A stretch of DNA of 26,610 nt from Sulfurivirga sp964427185 (GCA_964427185.1 CAYRSN010000017.1:1-26610); one strand, 5' to 3'; positions 15,303 through 24,500 are shown, counted from the first letter of the stretch. Numbers and translations: made by a program. Notes: generated from the sequence alone by a model not told the origin.

Positions 15303-15338
15303 TAAATTTAAGGCACCTCCGTAACGGAGGTGCCTTAA
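15303..15338 (-). terminator. lon end palindrome / terminator
   Basis: Perfect palindrome with 15-bp arms (15308-15322 and 15324-15338) around a single A. On the minus strand it is followed by AATTT. It includes the lon stop codon in one arm. The tight turn means a few central bases must form the RNA loop. The arm sequence AGGCACCTCCG equals the outer end of the right terminal repeat of the MITE-like element 300 bp away, so a transposon-end origin is possible. Confidence 0.7.
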
Positions 15339-17812
15339 CTGGAGCCGGGTGTATCTGCATGCGCCTTCATAGCCTCTTTTTCCAGCCAGGCTTTTAATGC
15401 GGGGGATTTTGCACGAATATTAAAGGCGAGCTTTGCAACATCGTTATAGTGTTTTGCAAAGTGCACTTCCAAGTTCTCTTTAAGGTATGCCGGCAGCTCT
15501 TCATAATCCTGCCTGTTATCTTCCGGCAAGATAACAAAGCGAATACCGGCTCTGCGTGCGGCAATGATTTTTTCACGAATGCCGCCTACGGGTAAAACCT
15601 GGCCTGTCAGGCTGAGCTCGCCTGTCATGGCCATAGGTTGTTTCAGCGCCTCTCCACGTGCCAGGGAGAGTAAAGCCGTCGCCATGGTAATGCCTGCGCT
15701 GGGGCCGTCTTTAGGTGTGGCGCCATCCGGTACGTGCAGGTGAACAAAGGCCTTATCAAAAAATTCGGGATCCGCCTTATAAGCCTGCAGGTGTGAGCTG
15801 ATAAAGCTATAGGCGATATTGGCAGACTCCTGCATGACATTCCCCAGCTGACCGGACAGCTTGAAGCCTCTGTTGAGCGTATGCACCCGCGTGGCTTCAA
15901 TGGTAAGGGTCGCCCCTCCCATGGCGGTCCAGGCAAGCCCGGTGACTGTACCGATCATTGAGGCGTGTTTTTCCGGGTGGAAGCGTGGCTGCCCCAGATA
16001 GTCCACCAGATCGCTGACGTGGATGTTAATCTGCTCTGTTTCGCCGGTCACCAGCTTCATGACGGCTTTACGAATGAGCTTATTCAACTGTTTTTGCAAG
16101 GAGCGTACACCGGCTTCTCGCGCATAGCCTTCAATGATGTGCCGGATTGCCGCCTCGGTAATTTTCAGCTGTTTGCGTTCAAGCCCTGCTTCCTGCAGCA
16201 GCTTTGGCCACAGGTGATGTTTGGCGATTGCGACTTTTTCTTCTGTAATATAGCCGGACAAACGTATGACTTCCATGCGATCCAGCAAAGGCGCTGGAAT
16301 CGTATCCAGTACGTTCGCGGTACATATGAAAAGCACATTGGACAGATCAAAGCGTACATCCAGATAGTGGTCAAGAAACTCGCTGTTTTGTTCAGGATCC
16401 AGCACTTCCAGCAGTGCAGAGGCGGGATCTCCCTGGTAAGCACTGCCTATTTTGTCGATTTCATCCAGCATGATTACAGGGTTGGCGGTGCCTACGGTTT
16501 TAAGTGCCTGGATGAATTTGCCGGGCATGGCACCAATATAAGTGCGCCGGTGCCCTTTGATTTCAGCCTCATCGCGCATACCGCCTACACTGAAGCGGTA
16601 AAACTTCCTGCCCAGTGCTTCTGCAATGGATTTCCCAATAGAGGTCTTGCCCACACCCGGTGGACCGACCAGCAGGATGATGGAACCGGAGACTTCACCT
16701 TTTAAAGTACCGACTGCGATGAACTCTAAAATCCGTTCTTTTACGTCATCCAGCCCGTCATGATGTTTATCCAGTGTTTTTTTCGCGTGATCCAGCGAGA
16801 GGTTATCCTGGCTGTGCACGCCCCAGGGCAGCTGTGTCAGCCAATCCAGCCAGTTGCGGGAGACGGCATACTCAGGCGAGTGGGGATCTAGCATGGCCAG
16901 CTTTTCCAGCTCTTCGTCAGCTTTTTTCTTGGCTTCTTCAGTGAGCTGTAACTGTGCCAGGCGCTCATGGAATTGATCAATGTCGGCGCTGCGGTCATCT
17001 TTGACGATGCCCAGCTCTTTTTGAATTTCTTTAAGCTGTTGCTTGAGAAAAAACTCACGCTGATGTTGATTCAGGTTTTCTTCAACCCGTTCGCGAATAT
17101 TGGTCTGGATTCTGGAAATTTCAATTTCATCCTTGATGAGCTTAAGTGATTTTTCCAGACGGGCACTTAAATTCAAGGTTTCCAGGATGTCTTGCAGCTT
17201 GCTGCCTTCTGCAGTGGTCAAGGTGGCGGCAAAGTCTGCCAGCTGAGCGTGGTTGGAAGGGCCAAAGCGGTTGAGAAAATAGCGCAACTCCTCGCTATAA
17301 AGCGGATTGAGCGGTAAAAGCTCCCGAAAGGCGTTCATAATTGCCAGGCCATAGGCTCGCAGTTCGGTTTCGCTGGCATCAGCAATATCATCAGGGTAGT
17401 GGACGACCGCCTTGTAAGGTGCTGTGTCAGAGATGAAATGGTCGATTGTGAAACGGCGAAGTCCCTCGGCAATCAGCTGTATATAGTCCTCTTTAATTTT
17501 CAGCTCATGAATACGGATCAGCGTGCCGACCTTAGAGAACTCTTCCGGTGTGGCCTTGTGGTTATCTTCCGCTTCAGTGTACACCACGCCTAATACATTT
17601 TGTTCGGCGGCCTGCATGGCTTCAATGGTTTCCAGCCAGGCTTTTTTATTTAGCACAACAGGTAGCGTTTGCCCCGGAAAAAAGGGACAGTCTTTAATTG
17701 GCAGCAGGTAGAGGGTGCGAGGCAGGTTAAGATTCGCAGGCACAGGCGGATCTGAGGGGGTCACTTCTGCTTCGTGTTCAAGTGTTGTGCTGTTTGTGAT
17801 ATCTTCTGACAT
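15335..17812 (-). CDS. lon: ATP-dependent protease Lon (LonA type)
   Basis: Cytoplasmic AAA+ serine protease degrading misfolded and regulatory proteins. 825 residues from the ATG at 17812 (MSEDITN). An in-frame start at 17881 would add 23 residues overlapping the divergent mogA leader. Order: N-terminal substrate-binding LAN domain starting near LPRTLYLLPIKDCPFFPG, coiled-coil region (about 200-300), AAA+ module with Walker A GPPGVGKTS (about 383-391) and Walker B VIMLDEIDKIG, sensor region, and S16 protease domain with catalytic S705 (DGPSAGITM) and K748 (GGIREKI), spaced 43 as in E. coli. The N-terminal tail is about 40 residues longer than in E. coli Lon (784). The Shine-Dalgarno is weak. 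Confidence 0.96.
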   Translation of the reverse strand: MSEDITNSTTLEHEAEVTPSDPPVPANLNLPRTLYLLPIKDCPFFPGQTLPVVLNKKAWLETIEAMQAAEQNVLGVVYTEAEDNHKATPEEFSKVGTLIRIHELKIKEDYIQLIAEGLRRFTIDHFISDTAPYKAVVHYPDDIADASETELRAYGLAIMNAFRELLPLNPLYSEELRYFLNRFGPSNHAQLADFAATLTTAEGSKLQDILETLNLSARLEKSLKLIKDEIEISRIQTNIRERVEENLNQHQREFFLKQQLKEIQKELGIVKDDRSADIDQFHERLAQLQLTEEAKKKADEELEKLAMLDPHSPEYAVSRNWLDWLTQLPWGVHSQDNLSLDHAKKTLDKHHDGLDDVKERILEFIAVGTLKGEVSGSIILLVGPPGVGKTSIGKSIAEALGRKFYRFSVGGMRDEAEIKGHRRTYIGAMPGKFIQALKTVGTANPVIMLDEIDKIGSAYQGDPASALLEVLDPEQNSEFLDHYLDVRFDLSNVLFICTANVLDTIPAPLLDRMEVIRLSGYITEEKVAIAKHHLWPKLLQEAGLERKQLKITEAAIRHIIEGYAREAGVRSLQKQLNKLIRKAVMKLVTGETEQINIHVSDLVDYLGQPRFHPEKHASMIGTVTGLAWTAMGGATLTIEATRVHTLNRGFKLSGQLGNVMQESANIAYSFISSHLQAYKADPEFFDKAFVHLHVPDGATPKDGPSAGITMATALLSLARGEALKQPMAMTGELSLTGQVLPVGGIREKIIAARRAGIRFVILPEDNRQDYEELPAYLKENLEVHFAKHYNDVAKLAFNIRAKSPALKAWLEKEAMKAHADTPGSS

Positions 17813-17852
17813 AAGCGTTCCGTATCTGCTCCGTTTATTCTTCCAACGGTAT

Positions 17853-17881
17853 GATATAAGGATTTGGGGTTTTGATTTCAA
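17853..17881 (-). promoter_or_regulatory. Candidate lon promoter
   Basis: On the minus strand: TTGAAA (17881-17876), 17-bp spacer, TATATC (17858-17853), about 40 bp before the lon ATG. A CCCC stretch lies in the spacer, but its distance from CTTGAA is too short for a sigma-32 heat-shock promoter. Confidence 0.4.
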
Positions 17882-17892
17882 GGAGTTTGAAG

Positions 17893-18447
17893 ATGAGCGA
17901 AGTGAACATAGGTTTTGTAACTATTTCCGATCGTGCAAGTAAGGGCATTTATGAAGATTTGGGTGGCCCTGCCATGCAGGACTGGATAAAACAGGCACTT
18001 AAAACCCCCTGGCAGGCACATGCACGTTTAATACCGGATGAGCAGAGGGTGATCGAACAGACGCTGAAAGAGCTGGCAGATGAACAAAAGTGCTGCTTGA
18101 TCTTAACGACGGGCGGCACAGGCCCAGCCAGGCGGGATGTGACACCGGAAGCGACCGCTGCCGTGTGTGAGAAAATTCTGGATGGCTTTGCCGAGCAGAT
18201 GCGTGCTGTTTCGCTGCAGTATGTGCCCACGGCAATTTTATCGAGGCAGATTGCGGGCATACGTGGCCAGAGCCTGATTATCAATCTGCCGGGCAAACCT
18301 TCAGCCATTGCTGAGTGTTTGGAAGCGGTATTTCCTGCGGTGCCTTATTGTATCGATCTGATCGAGGGGCCGTATCTGGAAACCCGAGAGGATTTCATTA
18401 AGGCTTTCCGGCCTAAGCATGCAAAAAAACCTGCTCAGAATGCTTGA
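17893..18447 (+). CDS. mog: Molybdopterin adenylyltransferase MogA-like
   Basis: 184-residue MoCF-domain protein. MogA activates molybdopterin by adenylylation before molybdate insertion, in the cytoplasm. Features: N-terminal NIGFVTISDRASKGIYEDLGGP, the nucleotide/pterin-binding motif TTGGTGPARRDVTPEA (about 76-91), and LPGKPSAIAECLEAVFPAVPYCIDLIEG near the C-terminus. These match MogA rather than the longer MoeA. The ATG at 17893 follows AAGGAG by 8 nt. The gene is divergent from lon. Its TGA stop lies inside the -35 box of the downstream tRNA promoter. No other moa/moe genes are visible. MoaB-type paralogues are an alternative, but length and motif order favour MogA. Confidence 0.88.
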   Translation: MSEVNIGFVTISDRASKGIYEDLGGPAMQDWIKQALKTPWQAHARLIPDEQRVIEQTLKELADEQKCCLILTTGGTGPARRDVTPEATAAVCEKILDGFAEQMRAVSLQYVPTAILSRQIAGIRGQSLIINLPGKPSAIAECLEAVFPAVPYCIDLIEGPYLETREDFIKAFRPKHAKKPAQNA

Positions 18448-18472
18448 CAGTGGATAAGGAGCCTCCTAAAAT
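18444..18472 (+). promoter_or_regulatory. Strong tRNA operon promoter
   Basis: Consensus TTGACA (18444-18449), 17-bp spacer, TAAAAT (18467-18472), followed by the GC-rich discriminator ACGCGCC typical of stringently controlled stable-RNA promoters. It starts 15 bp before tRNA-Pro. The -35 box contains the mogA stop codon. Confidence 0.85.
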
Positions 18473-18486
18473 ACGCGCCACATCAA

Positions 18487-18563
18487 CGGAGTGTAGCGCA
18501 GCCTGGTAGCGCACCTGTTTTGGGTACAGGTGGTCGGGGGTTCAAATCCCTCCACTCCGACCA
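18487..18563 (+). tRNA. tRNA-Pro (anticodon TGG)
   Basis: 77 nt with encoded CCA. Acceptor CGGAGTG/CACTCCG, anticodon stem CCTGT/ACAGG with loop TTTGGGT (TGG), T-arm GGTTCAAATCC. First gene after the consensus promoter. Confidence 0.96.
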
Positions 18564-18567
18564 ATAT

Positions 18568-18599
18568 ATCTCGGGCGGATAAAGCCGCCCGAGATTTTT
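18568..18599 (+). terminator. Terminator between tRNA-Pro and tRNA-Arg
   Basis: 11-bp perfect stem ATCTCGGGCGG / CCGCCCGAGAT with a 6-nt loop, then TTTTTA. It looks fully competent, so tRNA-Arg and tRNA-His may need partial read-through or a promoter of their own. Confidence 0.85.
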
Positions 18600-18631
18600 A
18601 TATGCCTTTCACTTGAAAGGATCTCGAATGA

Positions 18632-18708
18632 GCGCCCGTAGCTCAACTGGATAGAGCAACGGCCTTCTAAGCCGTAGGCTGCAGGTTCGAGTCCTGCCGG
18701 GCGTGCCA
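18632..18708 (+). tRNA. tRNA-Arg (anticodon TCT)
   Basis: 77 nt with encoded CCA. Acceptor GCGCCCG/CGGGCGT (G1-U72), D-arm GCTC...GAGC, anticodon stem ACGGC/GCCGT with loop CTTCTAA (TCT, reads AGA), T-arm GGTTCGAGTCC. Confidence 0.95.
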
Positions 18709-18736
18709 TCTCAGGCCGCCGGTAATATGACAATAT

Positions 18737-18813
18737 GGTGGGTGTAGCTCAGTTGGTAGAGCCCAGGGTTGTGATCTCTGTTGTCGCGGGTTCGAGTCCC
18801 GTCACCCACCCCA
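18737..18813 (+). tRNA. tRNA-His (anticodon GTG)
   Basis: 77 nt counting the G at -1 characteristic of tRNA-His, with encoded CCA. Acceptor GTGGGTG/CACCCAC, anticodon loop TTGTGAT (GTG), T-arm GGTTCGAGTCC. 28 nt downstream of tRNA-Arg. Confidence 0.95.
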
Positions 18814-18862
18814 CTTCTCCTTGAAAGTTCCACTTTTTCTATTTTTTCATTAATTTTTAAAC

Positions 18863-18882
18863 TGTGACAATAATGTTACAAT
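18863..18882 (+). promoter_or_regulatory. Possible promoter/operator upstream of the fadL-like pseudogene
   Basis: TGTGA-N8-TTACA (18863-18880) overlaps a possible -10 TACAAT (18877-18882). The -35 region is only a T-rich tract. The half-sites and spacing of 8 recall the centre of the inverted repeat before minC. Weak evidence. Confidence 0.25.
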
Positions 18883-18949
18883 CGGCTTGGGTATGGCCGG
18901 TAAGGCCTTTTCTTGTTTTCATGTTGTTGAAATGCCAGGAGTGTTGAGT

Positions 18950-20249
18950 GTGAAGCGGCTAAAACAGTTTGCCTTAGGGAGTGCATTTGCATGGGTGCCG
19001 ATGGTTGCTGTTGCATCGGGTTTTCAGTTATTTGAGCAGAGCGGAAGCGGACTGGGGCGTGCATTTGCGGGTATGGGGGGCTGCCAGCGATGATGCCTCC
19101 GTACAATAGTATAACGCGGCTTCTCTTACGGAAATCTCGGAGCGCCAGTGGGTAGCGGGTGTGCATTATATTGATCCGCAAGCGACCTTTCATAATGAAA
19201 ATTCTACCGGTATTTTTGCCTCTGGTAGTGATGATGAAGGTGGGCAGTCTGCCGTAGTACCGAATCTTTTCTGGAAAGGACGGTATCAGGCCTATGATAT
19301 GGGGCTAAGCATTGTCACGCCTTTCGGACTGGAGACGCGTTACGATAAGGACGATTGGCGAGGACGCTACCTGGGTGTTCGTTCTGATTTAAAAACAGTC
19401 AATATTAACCCTTCTATTGCCAGAAAGGTAGGGAACTGGTCGTTTGGTGCAGGGGTGAGTGTGCAGTATCTGGATGTCACTTTAACCAAACAGCTTTATC
19501 CGGACACTGTATTGCAAGCACTGGGTTACCCAGCTGCTCAAGCAACAGCTTTAGGGGATGGCACTTCTGAGTTAAAAGGTACCTCTTGGGCATGGGGGTA
19601 TAACCTGGGCGTGCGTTACCAGTTTGATCAGAGCGTATTCGCCGCAAGTTTTCGCTCGACAATGACCCAGCAGGTCAAAGGGAATGCCTATCTTTATACG
19701 CAAACAGGTACACAGATTTCCAAAACGCCTGCGGCTGCGGAGATTACCCTGCCTGCGACTGTGGACTTGAGCTGGTCGAAACGTTACGGTGAGCAGCTGC
19801 AGGTGCTCGCCAGTGCAACTTGGACAGGTTGGAGCAGCTTTAAGGAGCTTGTCATTAAGGATGACACCACAGGCAGTGTGATTTCCTATACACCGGAAAA
19901 CTGGCATGATACCTGGCGTTTTGCAATGGGTGCCAATTATCAATTGAATGACCGTTGGACAGTACGCGGCGGGCTGGCTTATGACCAGACACCAGTACGT
20001 GATGCCTATCGTACGGTGCGTATTCCTGATAATGACCGCAAATGGCTCTCACTGGGCGCGCGTTACAATGTAAGCCCGGCGGTAGCGCTGGATCTGGCAT
20101 ATACGCATATCTTTACGGATAAAACGAAGATTGATGAAACCGCTTATGCGTCATCAGGTGTCTCACTTGAGGCGGCGGTGGGAAGTTTGAACGGCTACTA
20201 TACAAGCGAAGTGGATATTGTTTCTGCGCAGCTGGTGTGGCGTTATTGA
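18950..20249 (+). pseudogene. FadL/OmpP1-family outer-membrane transporter, disrupted
   Basis: FadL-type beta-barrels carry long-chain fatty acids or other hydrophobic compounds across the outer membrane. The GTG at 18950 (after CCAGGAG) starts a signal peptide ending near VAVA, then SGFQLFEQSGSGLGRAFAGMG, the FadL N-terminus. In the G6 run at 19075-19080 an extra G shifts the frame and a TGA follows at 19091. Removing one G restores AASDDASVQ, but the next codon is TAG (19107-19109) where family members have Tyr (QYYN). From there the frame is open to 20249, with barrel strands and terminal aromatic residue (QLVWRY). Total would be about 432 residues, near full length. Two independent lesions 30 bp apart argue for a real pseudogene over one sequencing error. 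Confidence 0.85.
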
Positions 20250-20277
20250 TTTGGTAGCTGTGTGGTGTAGCCTATTG

Positions 20278-20307
20278 AAAAGGCCTCTTAAAAAAGAGGC
20301 CTTTTTT
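20278..20307. terminator. Bidirectional terminator between fadL-like pseudogene and hpf
   Basis: 11-bp stem AAAGGCCTCTT / AAGAGGCCTTT with loop of A residues and T runs on both strands. It serves the plus-strand pseudogene and the convergent hpf gene. Confidence 0.9.
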
Positions 20308-20337
20308 GTTTGCTTGATAAAGACTTATATCGCTATA

Positions 20338-20676
20338 TTAAGCTGATTCATCAAGTGGTTCGACACTTTTTACGCCACCGCTTTTTTTGTTGTGGCCGCG
20401 AATCTTTTCTTTGTGTTTAATGATTTGGCGATCCAGCTTTGCGATCATGCCGTCAATGGCGGCATACATATCATCTTTTTCATCTTTGGCAAAAAAATCA
20501 TGGCCGGCTACATGCACCGTAGCTTCTGCGATTTTAAAAGCGCGTTCTGAAGTCAGCACAACATGTACGCTGAGTACCTGATCGAAGTGGTGTTTGATTT
20601 TTTCCAGTTTCTGCGTAATGTGATTACGAATGGCATCGGTGATATCGATGTGGTGACCGGTGATTTCTAATTGCAT
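20338..20676 (-). CDS. hpf: Ribosome hibernation promoting factor, short form
   Basis: 112-residue HPF/YfiA-family protein that binds the decoding region of the 30S subunit and promotes 100S dimers in stationary phase or starvation. N-terminus MQLEITGHHIDITDAIR, central VHVVLTSERAFKIAEATVHVAGHDFFAKDEKDDMYAAID and the basic segment KLDRQIIKHKEKIR are typical of the beta-alpha-beta fold. Length matches short HPF (E. coli 95) plus a polar tail; there is no long-HPF dimerisation domain. AAAGGAG precedes the ATG. It is not next to rpoN, where hpf is often found, but stands alone between a terminator and the csiV-like gene. Confidence 0.93.
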   Translation of the reverse strand: MQLEITGHHIDITDAIRNHITQKLEKIKHHFDQVLSVHVVLTSERAFKIAEATVHVAGHDFFAKDEKDDMYAAIDGMIAKLDRQIIKHKEKIRGHNKKSGGVKSVEPLDESA

Positions 20677-20753
20677 GATTTCTCCTTTGTGTTTAAGTTT
20701 ATCGTGGTTCGCAATTCCAATTTATAGCAGTCATCAGGAATATGCAAGCGGCC

Positions 20754-21542
20754 TTAGTCCTGAATTTTCTGGATCGTGAGCAGTACCCCATAAATGGGAT
20801 GATCCATGTAATACCAGGGGCCTGATTTTATTTTGCGCTGTACTTCGAGGTAAAAAGGCCAGCTTTCCGGCAGTGCCTGAAGCGGAATACCCTCGTGTTG
20901 TGCAAATGCCTCACGCACCGCTTCAGGAATGATACGCTCTAATGTGAGCTGAAGGCGGATATGCGCATAGCGGTTTTTATAAAACCATACGGTGCCGCTT
21001 AGCAGATCCCCGGTTTTAGTGACTGCATCAATGGCCAGAGGTTTTGAGATATTTGAAGGGAGGGCAGGCTGCTGCCAAGCCAGATGGGTGATAATGCGGT
21101 ACCCACGTTTGGGCACCAGTTTTGTCAGCGCAGGTTTGAGCAGGTAGTGCTCGGGTGTGACCGGCTGAATGCGGCTGACCCAGAAAGGTACCTGTTCAGG
21201 CTTTAGGCCATTGAGCAGATCGGTGAGCGACCAAGGTGTCTCTTCTTCGGGGGGGATAAGCGCTGTGGAGGGGGTCTCTCCTTTTTTTTCAAAAGCTGAA
21301 TTTTCCGGTTTTGTGTGCATAAGAGGCGGTTCTGGCGGGTGTTCTAAGCTGTTTTCAGCTGGTAAATCGAGGTGTTGGAGGCTTTCAGGCCAGGGCCAGA
21401 ACTCTTCTGTCCAGCCGCGCAGCGCTGTGGTTTGAAAAATGATCATTTCAACGTGATACAGTGGCGCTGCGGTTTTGGGAGAAGCTGCATGAAGGCTGCC
21501 TGCAAACAGAAACAGCAAAAAAGTGCTCAGGTATCGGTTCAT
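20754..21542 (-). CDS. CsiV-like periplasmic protein
   Basis: 262 residues with a cleavable signal (hydrophobic stretch ending SLHA, then ASPK). Mature start LYHVEMIIFQTTALRGWTEEFWPW matches the usual CsiV opening (short strand then variable loop). An acidic/Pro-rich low-complexity middle (about 60-105) follows, then a C-terminal domain ending WYYMDHPIYGVLLTIQKI, the typical YLDHPLxGVLV-like end of the family. In Vibrio cholerae CsiV is a periplasmic peptidoglycan-binding activator of the LpoA/PBP1A system. Its position after mfd (4-nt ATGA overlap) supports the call, since the two genes are often neighbours, from memory. The detailed function here is inferred. Confidence 0.72.
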   Translation of the reverse strand: MNRYLSTFLLFLFAGSLHAASPKTAAPLYHVEMIIFQTTALRGWTEEFWPWPESLQHLDLPAENSLEHPPEPPLMHTKPENSAFEKKGETPSTALIPPEEETPWSLTDLLNGLKPEQVPFWVSRIQPVTPEHYLLKPALTKLVPKRGYRIITHLAWQQPALPSNISKPLAIDAVTKTGDLLSGTVWFYKNRYAHIRLQLTLERIIPEAVREAFAQHEGIPLQALPESWPFYLEVQRKIKSGPWYYMDHPIYGVLLTIQKIQD

Positions 21543-24500
21543 GGCTCAGGTGTCAGCTGGTTTAACAGGGTTTCGAGGGTTGTAATCCGTGTGGCAATAT
21601 CAGGCATTGTAGCGAAAACGAGCAGTTGCTGCTGCCCCTTCATGCGGTAGCGCTGAGGATCCTGCTGAATCAGCTGAATGAGTTTGGCCGGGTCAATGTC
21701 GGGGGTGGCGGTAAAGGTGATGCGGGCACGCTCTTCGTCAGCCTCAAGGCTCTGGATGCCCAGAGCACGGGCTTTGAGTTTGAGGCGTGTGACGGCAAAT
21801 AGGTTTTTGGTGGCTTCGGGAAGCAGGCCGAAACGGTCGATCATTTCTATTTCCAGCTGCGCCAGTGCTTCTTCTGATGAAGCGGAGGCGATGCGCTTGT
21901 ACATGACCAGGCGTGTGGCGATATCGGGCAGGTAATCTTCTGGGATGAGTGCAGGTACGTGCAGTTCAACATCGGTATGTGCGGGCTCAAGTGTGTCTGT
22001 TGAGGGCATCTCTCCTTGTTTATAGGCTTTTACAGCACGTGCCAGGAGCTCTTGGTAAAGCGTGAAGCCGACTTGCTGAATCTGACCTGCCTGTTTGTCG
22101 CCTAAAAGCTCGCCTGCGCCGCGAATTTCCAGGTCATGGCTGGCCAGTAAGAAACCGGCTCCCAGGGTGTTATGACGACTGATGGCTTCCAGACGTTTTT
22201 GTGCATCGGGGGTGATCTGGCTTTTATCTTCCGGGGTGAACAGGTAGGCAAAAGCACGGTGGTGTGAGCGTCCGACCCGTCCGCGCAGTTGATGGAGCTG
22301 TGCCATGCCAAATTTGTCGGCACGGTAGATTAAGATGGTATTGGCGGTGGGGATGTCGATACCGGTTTCAATAATGGTGGTGCACACGAGGATATTGAAT
22401 TTTTGGTGGTAGAAGTCCTGCATGACGCGCTCTAGCTGGCGTTCCGGCATCTGACCGTGGGCAATGGCAACCCGGCCTTCCGGTACCAGTGACTGCATCT
22501 CTTCTGCAAAGGCTTCGATTTTGTCGACATCATTAAAGAGCATGTAAACCTGTCCGCCGCGGCGCAGCTCTCGCAGGCAGGCTTCGCGGGCTGTTTCTTT
22601 GCGCCAGGGCTGTACAAAGGTTTCTACAGCCAGTCGTTTGGCAGGGGGGGTGGCAATCAGTGAAAGGCTGCGCAGGTCGTTCATGGCCATGTTGAGCGTA
22701 CGGGGAATCGGTGTGGCGGTGAGGGTGAGCACATCGACTTCTGCGCGCAGTTTTTTCAGTTGTTCTTTTTGTTTAACGCCGAAACGGTGTTCTTCGTCCA
22801 GAATGACCAGCCCCAGGTCTTTGAAACGGATATCTTTTTGTAGAAGCTTGTGTGTGCCGATGATAATGTCCAGCTTGCCTTCTGAGAGGGCTTGCAGGGT
22901 GGCTTTTTGCGCCTTGGTGTTTTGGAAGCGGGAGAGCAGTCCTACTTCGATGGGCCAGTCGGCAAAGCGGTCGCGGAACTTTTCATAATGCTGTTGTGCC
23001 AGCAGGGTCGTCGGCACCAGTACGGCCACCTGCTTGCCATTACTGGCGGCAACAAAAGCTGCGCGTAGGGCGACTTCTGTTTTGCCGAATCCTACATCGC
23101 CGCAGACCAGCCGATCCATAGGCTGCGGGGACTGCATATCGGCCAGTACGGCTTCGATTGCAGCCTGCTGATCCGGTGTTTCCTCAAAAGGAAAGGCTGC
23201 GGCAAAGCGTGCGTATTCCGTTTCATCCAGAACATAGCGTGTGCCGGTACGTGCGGCACGCTGAGCGTAAATATCCAGAAGCTCTGCGGCAATATCCTGT
23301 GCACGTTTGGCGGCCTGCTCTTTGGCTTTGCGCCATTTATCAGTGCCCAGCCGGTGTAGCGGGGCATGCTCGGGGTTGGCACCGGTGTAGCGGCTGATAA
23401 GTTCCAGATGAGTGATAGGGACATAGAGCTTGCCATCCCCAGCATAGCGCAATACGACGAACTCCTGCTGTTGTCCAGCACTGTCCAGTGTCTGCAATCC
23501 CTCATAACGCCCGACGCCATGTTCGATATGTACAACTGGCTGCCCGATTTCCAGTTCGGCCAGATTGCGGATGGCCGTGTCAAAGTCTTCATGAGGGCGT
23601 TTGTATCTGCGCCTTGCCTGAGTGACACTCTGCCCCAGCAGATCTGCTTCCGTAATAATGGCAATTTCCTGATCCGCACAGCTTTCTTCAACAGGGCCGA
23701 CTGTCAGTGCAAAAGGAGTGGTATCAGCCAGGAAAGCAGACCAATCCTGCACGGTATGGGGCTGGTGGGGATGATTTTTCATCAGTGTCAGCAAAGCCTC
23801 TCTGCGCCCCGGGCTTTCGGCAACAATCAGCGTCCGCCCTGAAAACTGATCAACAAAGGCATTTAATTTGGCCAGCGGCAGGCCTTGCTGTTGAATCTGC
23901 AGAGGCGGAAGGGGGAGGTGCTCCGTAACCAGGTGTGTTTTAGAGGTGATTTCACGCTCCAGCCACACGGATGTGTGCGCTTTGAGCTGAGCCATTACCT
24001 CATCCGGGCGCAGGATCAGATGCGCGGGAGGCAATGGAGGGAAGTCCTTATTCAGCTGCGCAACTTCAAAACGCTCTTGGAAAGTATGCCAGTTTTCTTC
24101 TGCACTTTGGTACAGATCCCCGTGAAGGAAAAATGTCGCCTCCGCTGATGCCAGATAATCAAACAGCGTAGAGGTATTATCATGAAACAGCGGAAGATAA
24201 TACTCCAGGCCGCCGAGGAGACGTTTGCCTTCGCTGATATCCTGATACAGCTGGCTTTGGCGAACTTCCGCTCCCAGTATTTGTCTTGCCTGACGGCGAA
24301 AACGATCAACACTCTCTGAATCCAGGCTGAACTCGCGCGCCGGTAAAAGCTCAATACGGGAGACGGTGTCATTGGAGCGCTGGGTGTCCGGATCGAATAT
24401 GCGGATGGTGTCAATTTCGTTATCAAACAGATCAAGGCGAAAGGGCGTGTCGCTGCCGGCCGGAAAGAGGTCAATGATGCTACCGCGCACGGCAAACTCT

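Noticed and set aside
15021..15305. 94-aa ORF with GATGVEPATPT- and GVEPARVLPHRI-like stretches
   Set aside because: A well-known false gene type made by translating the reverse strand of tRNA genes; it covers tRNA-Val and tRNA-Leu.
17853..17881. Sigma-32 heat-shock promoter for lon
   Set aside because: CTTGAA and CCCC are both present, but separated by about 7 nt rather than the 12-14 needed.
18542..18733. 63-aa minus-strand ORF with RPAGLEPAAYGLEGRC
   Set aside because: Antisense of tRNA-Arg; the same tRNA artefact.
18887..19096. 68-aa independent small protein
   Set aside because: It is the 5' piece of the frameshifted FadL-like gene, with signal peptide and FadL N-terminus; not a separate gene.
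23366..23842. 158-aa plus-strand ORF within mfd
   Set aside because: Shadow of the conserved Mfd coding sequence.
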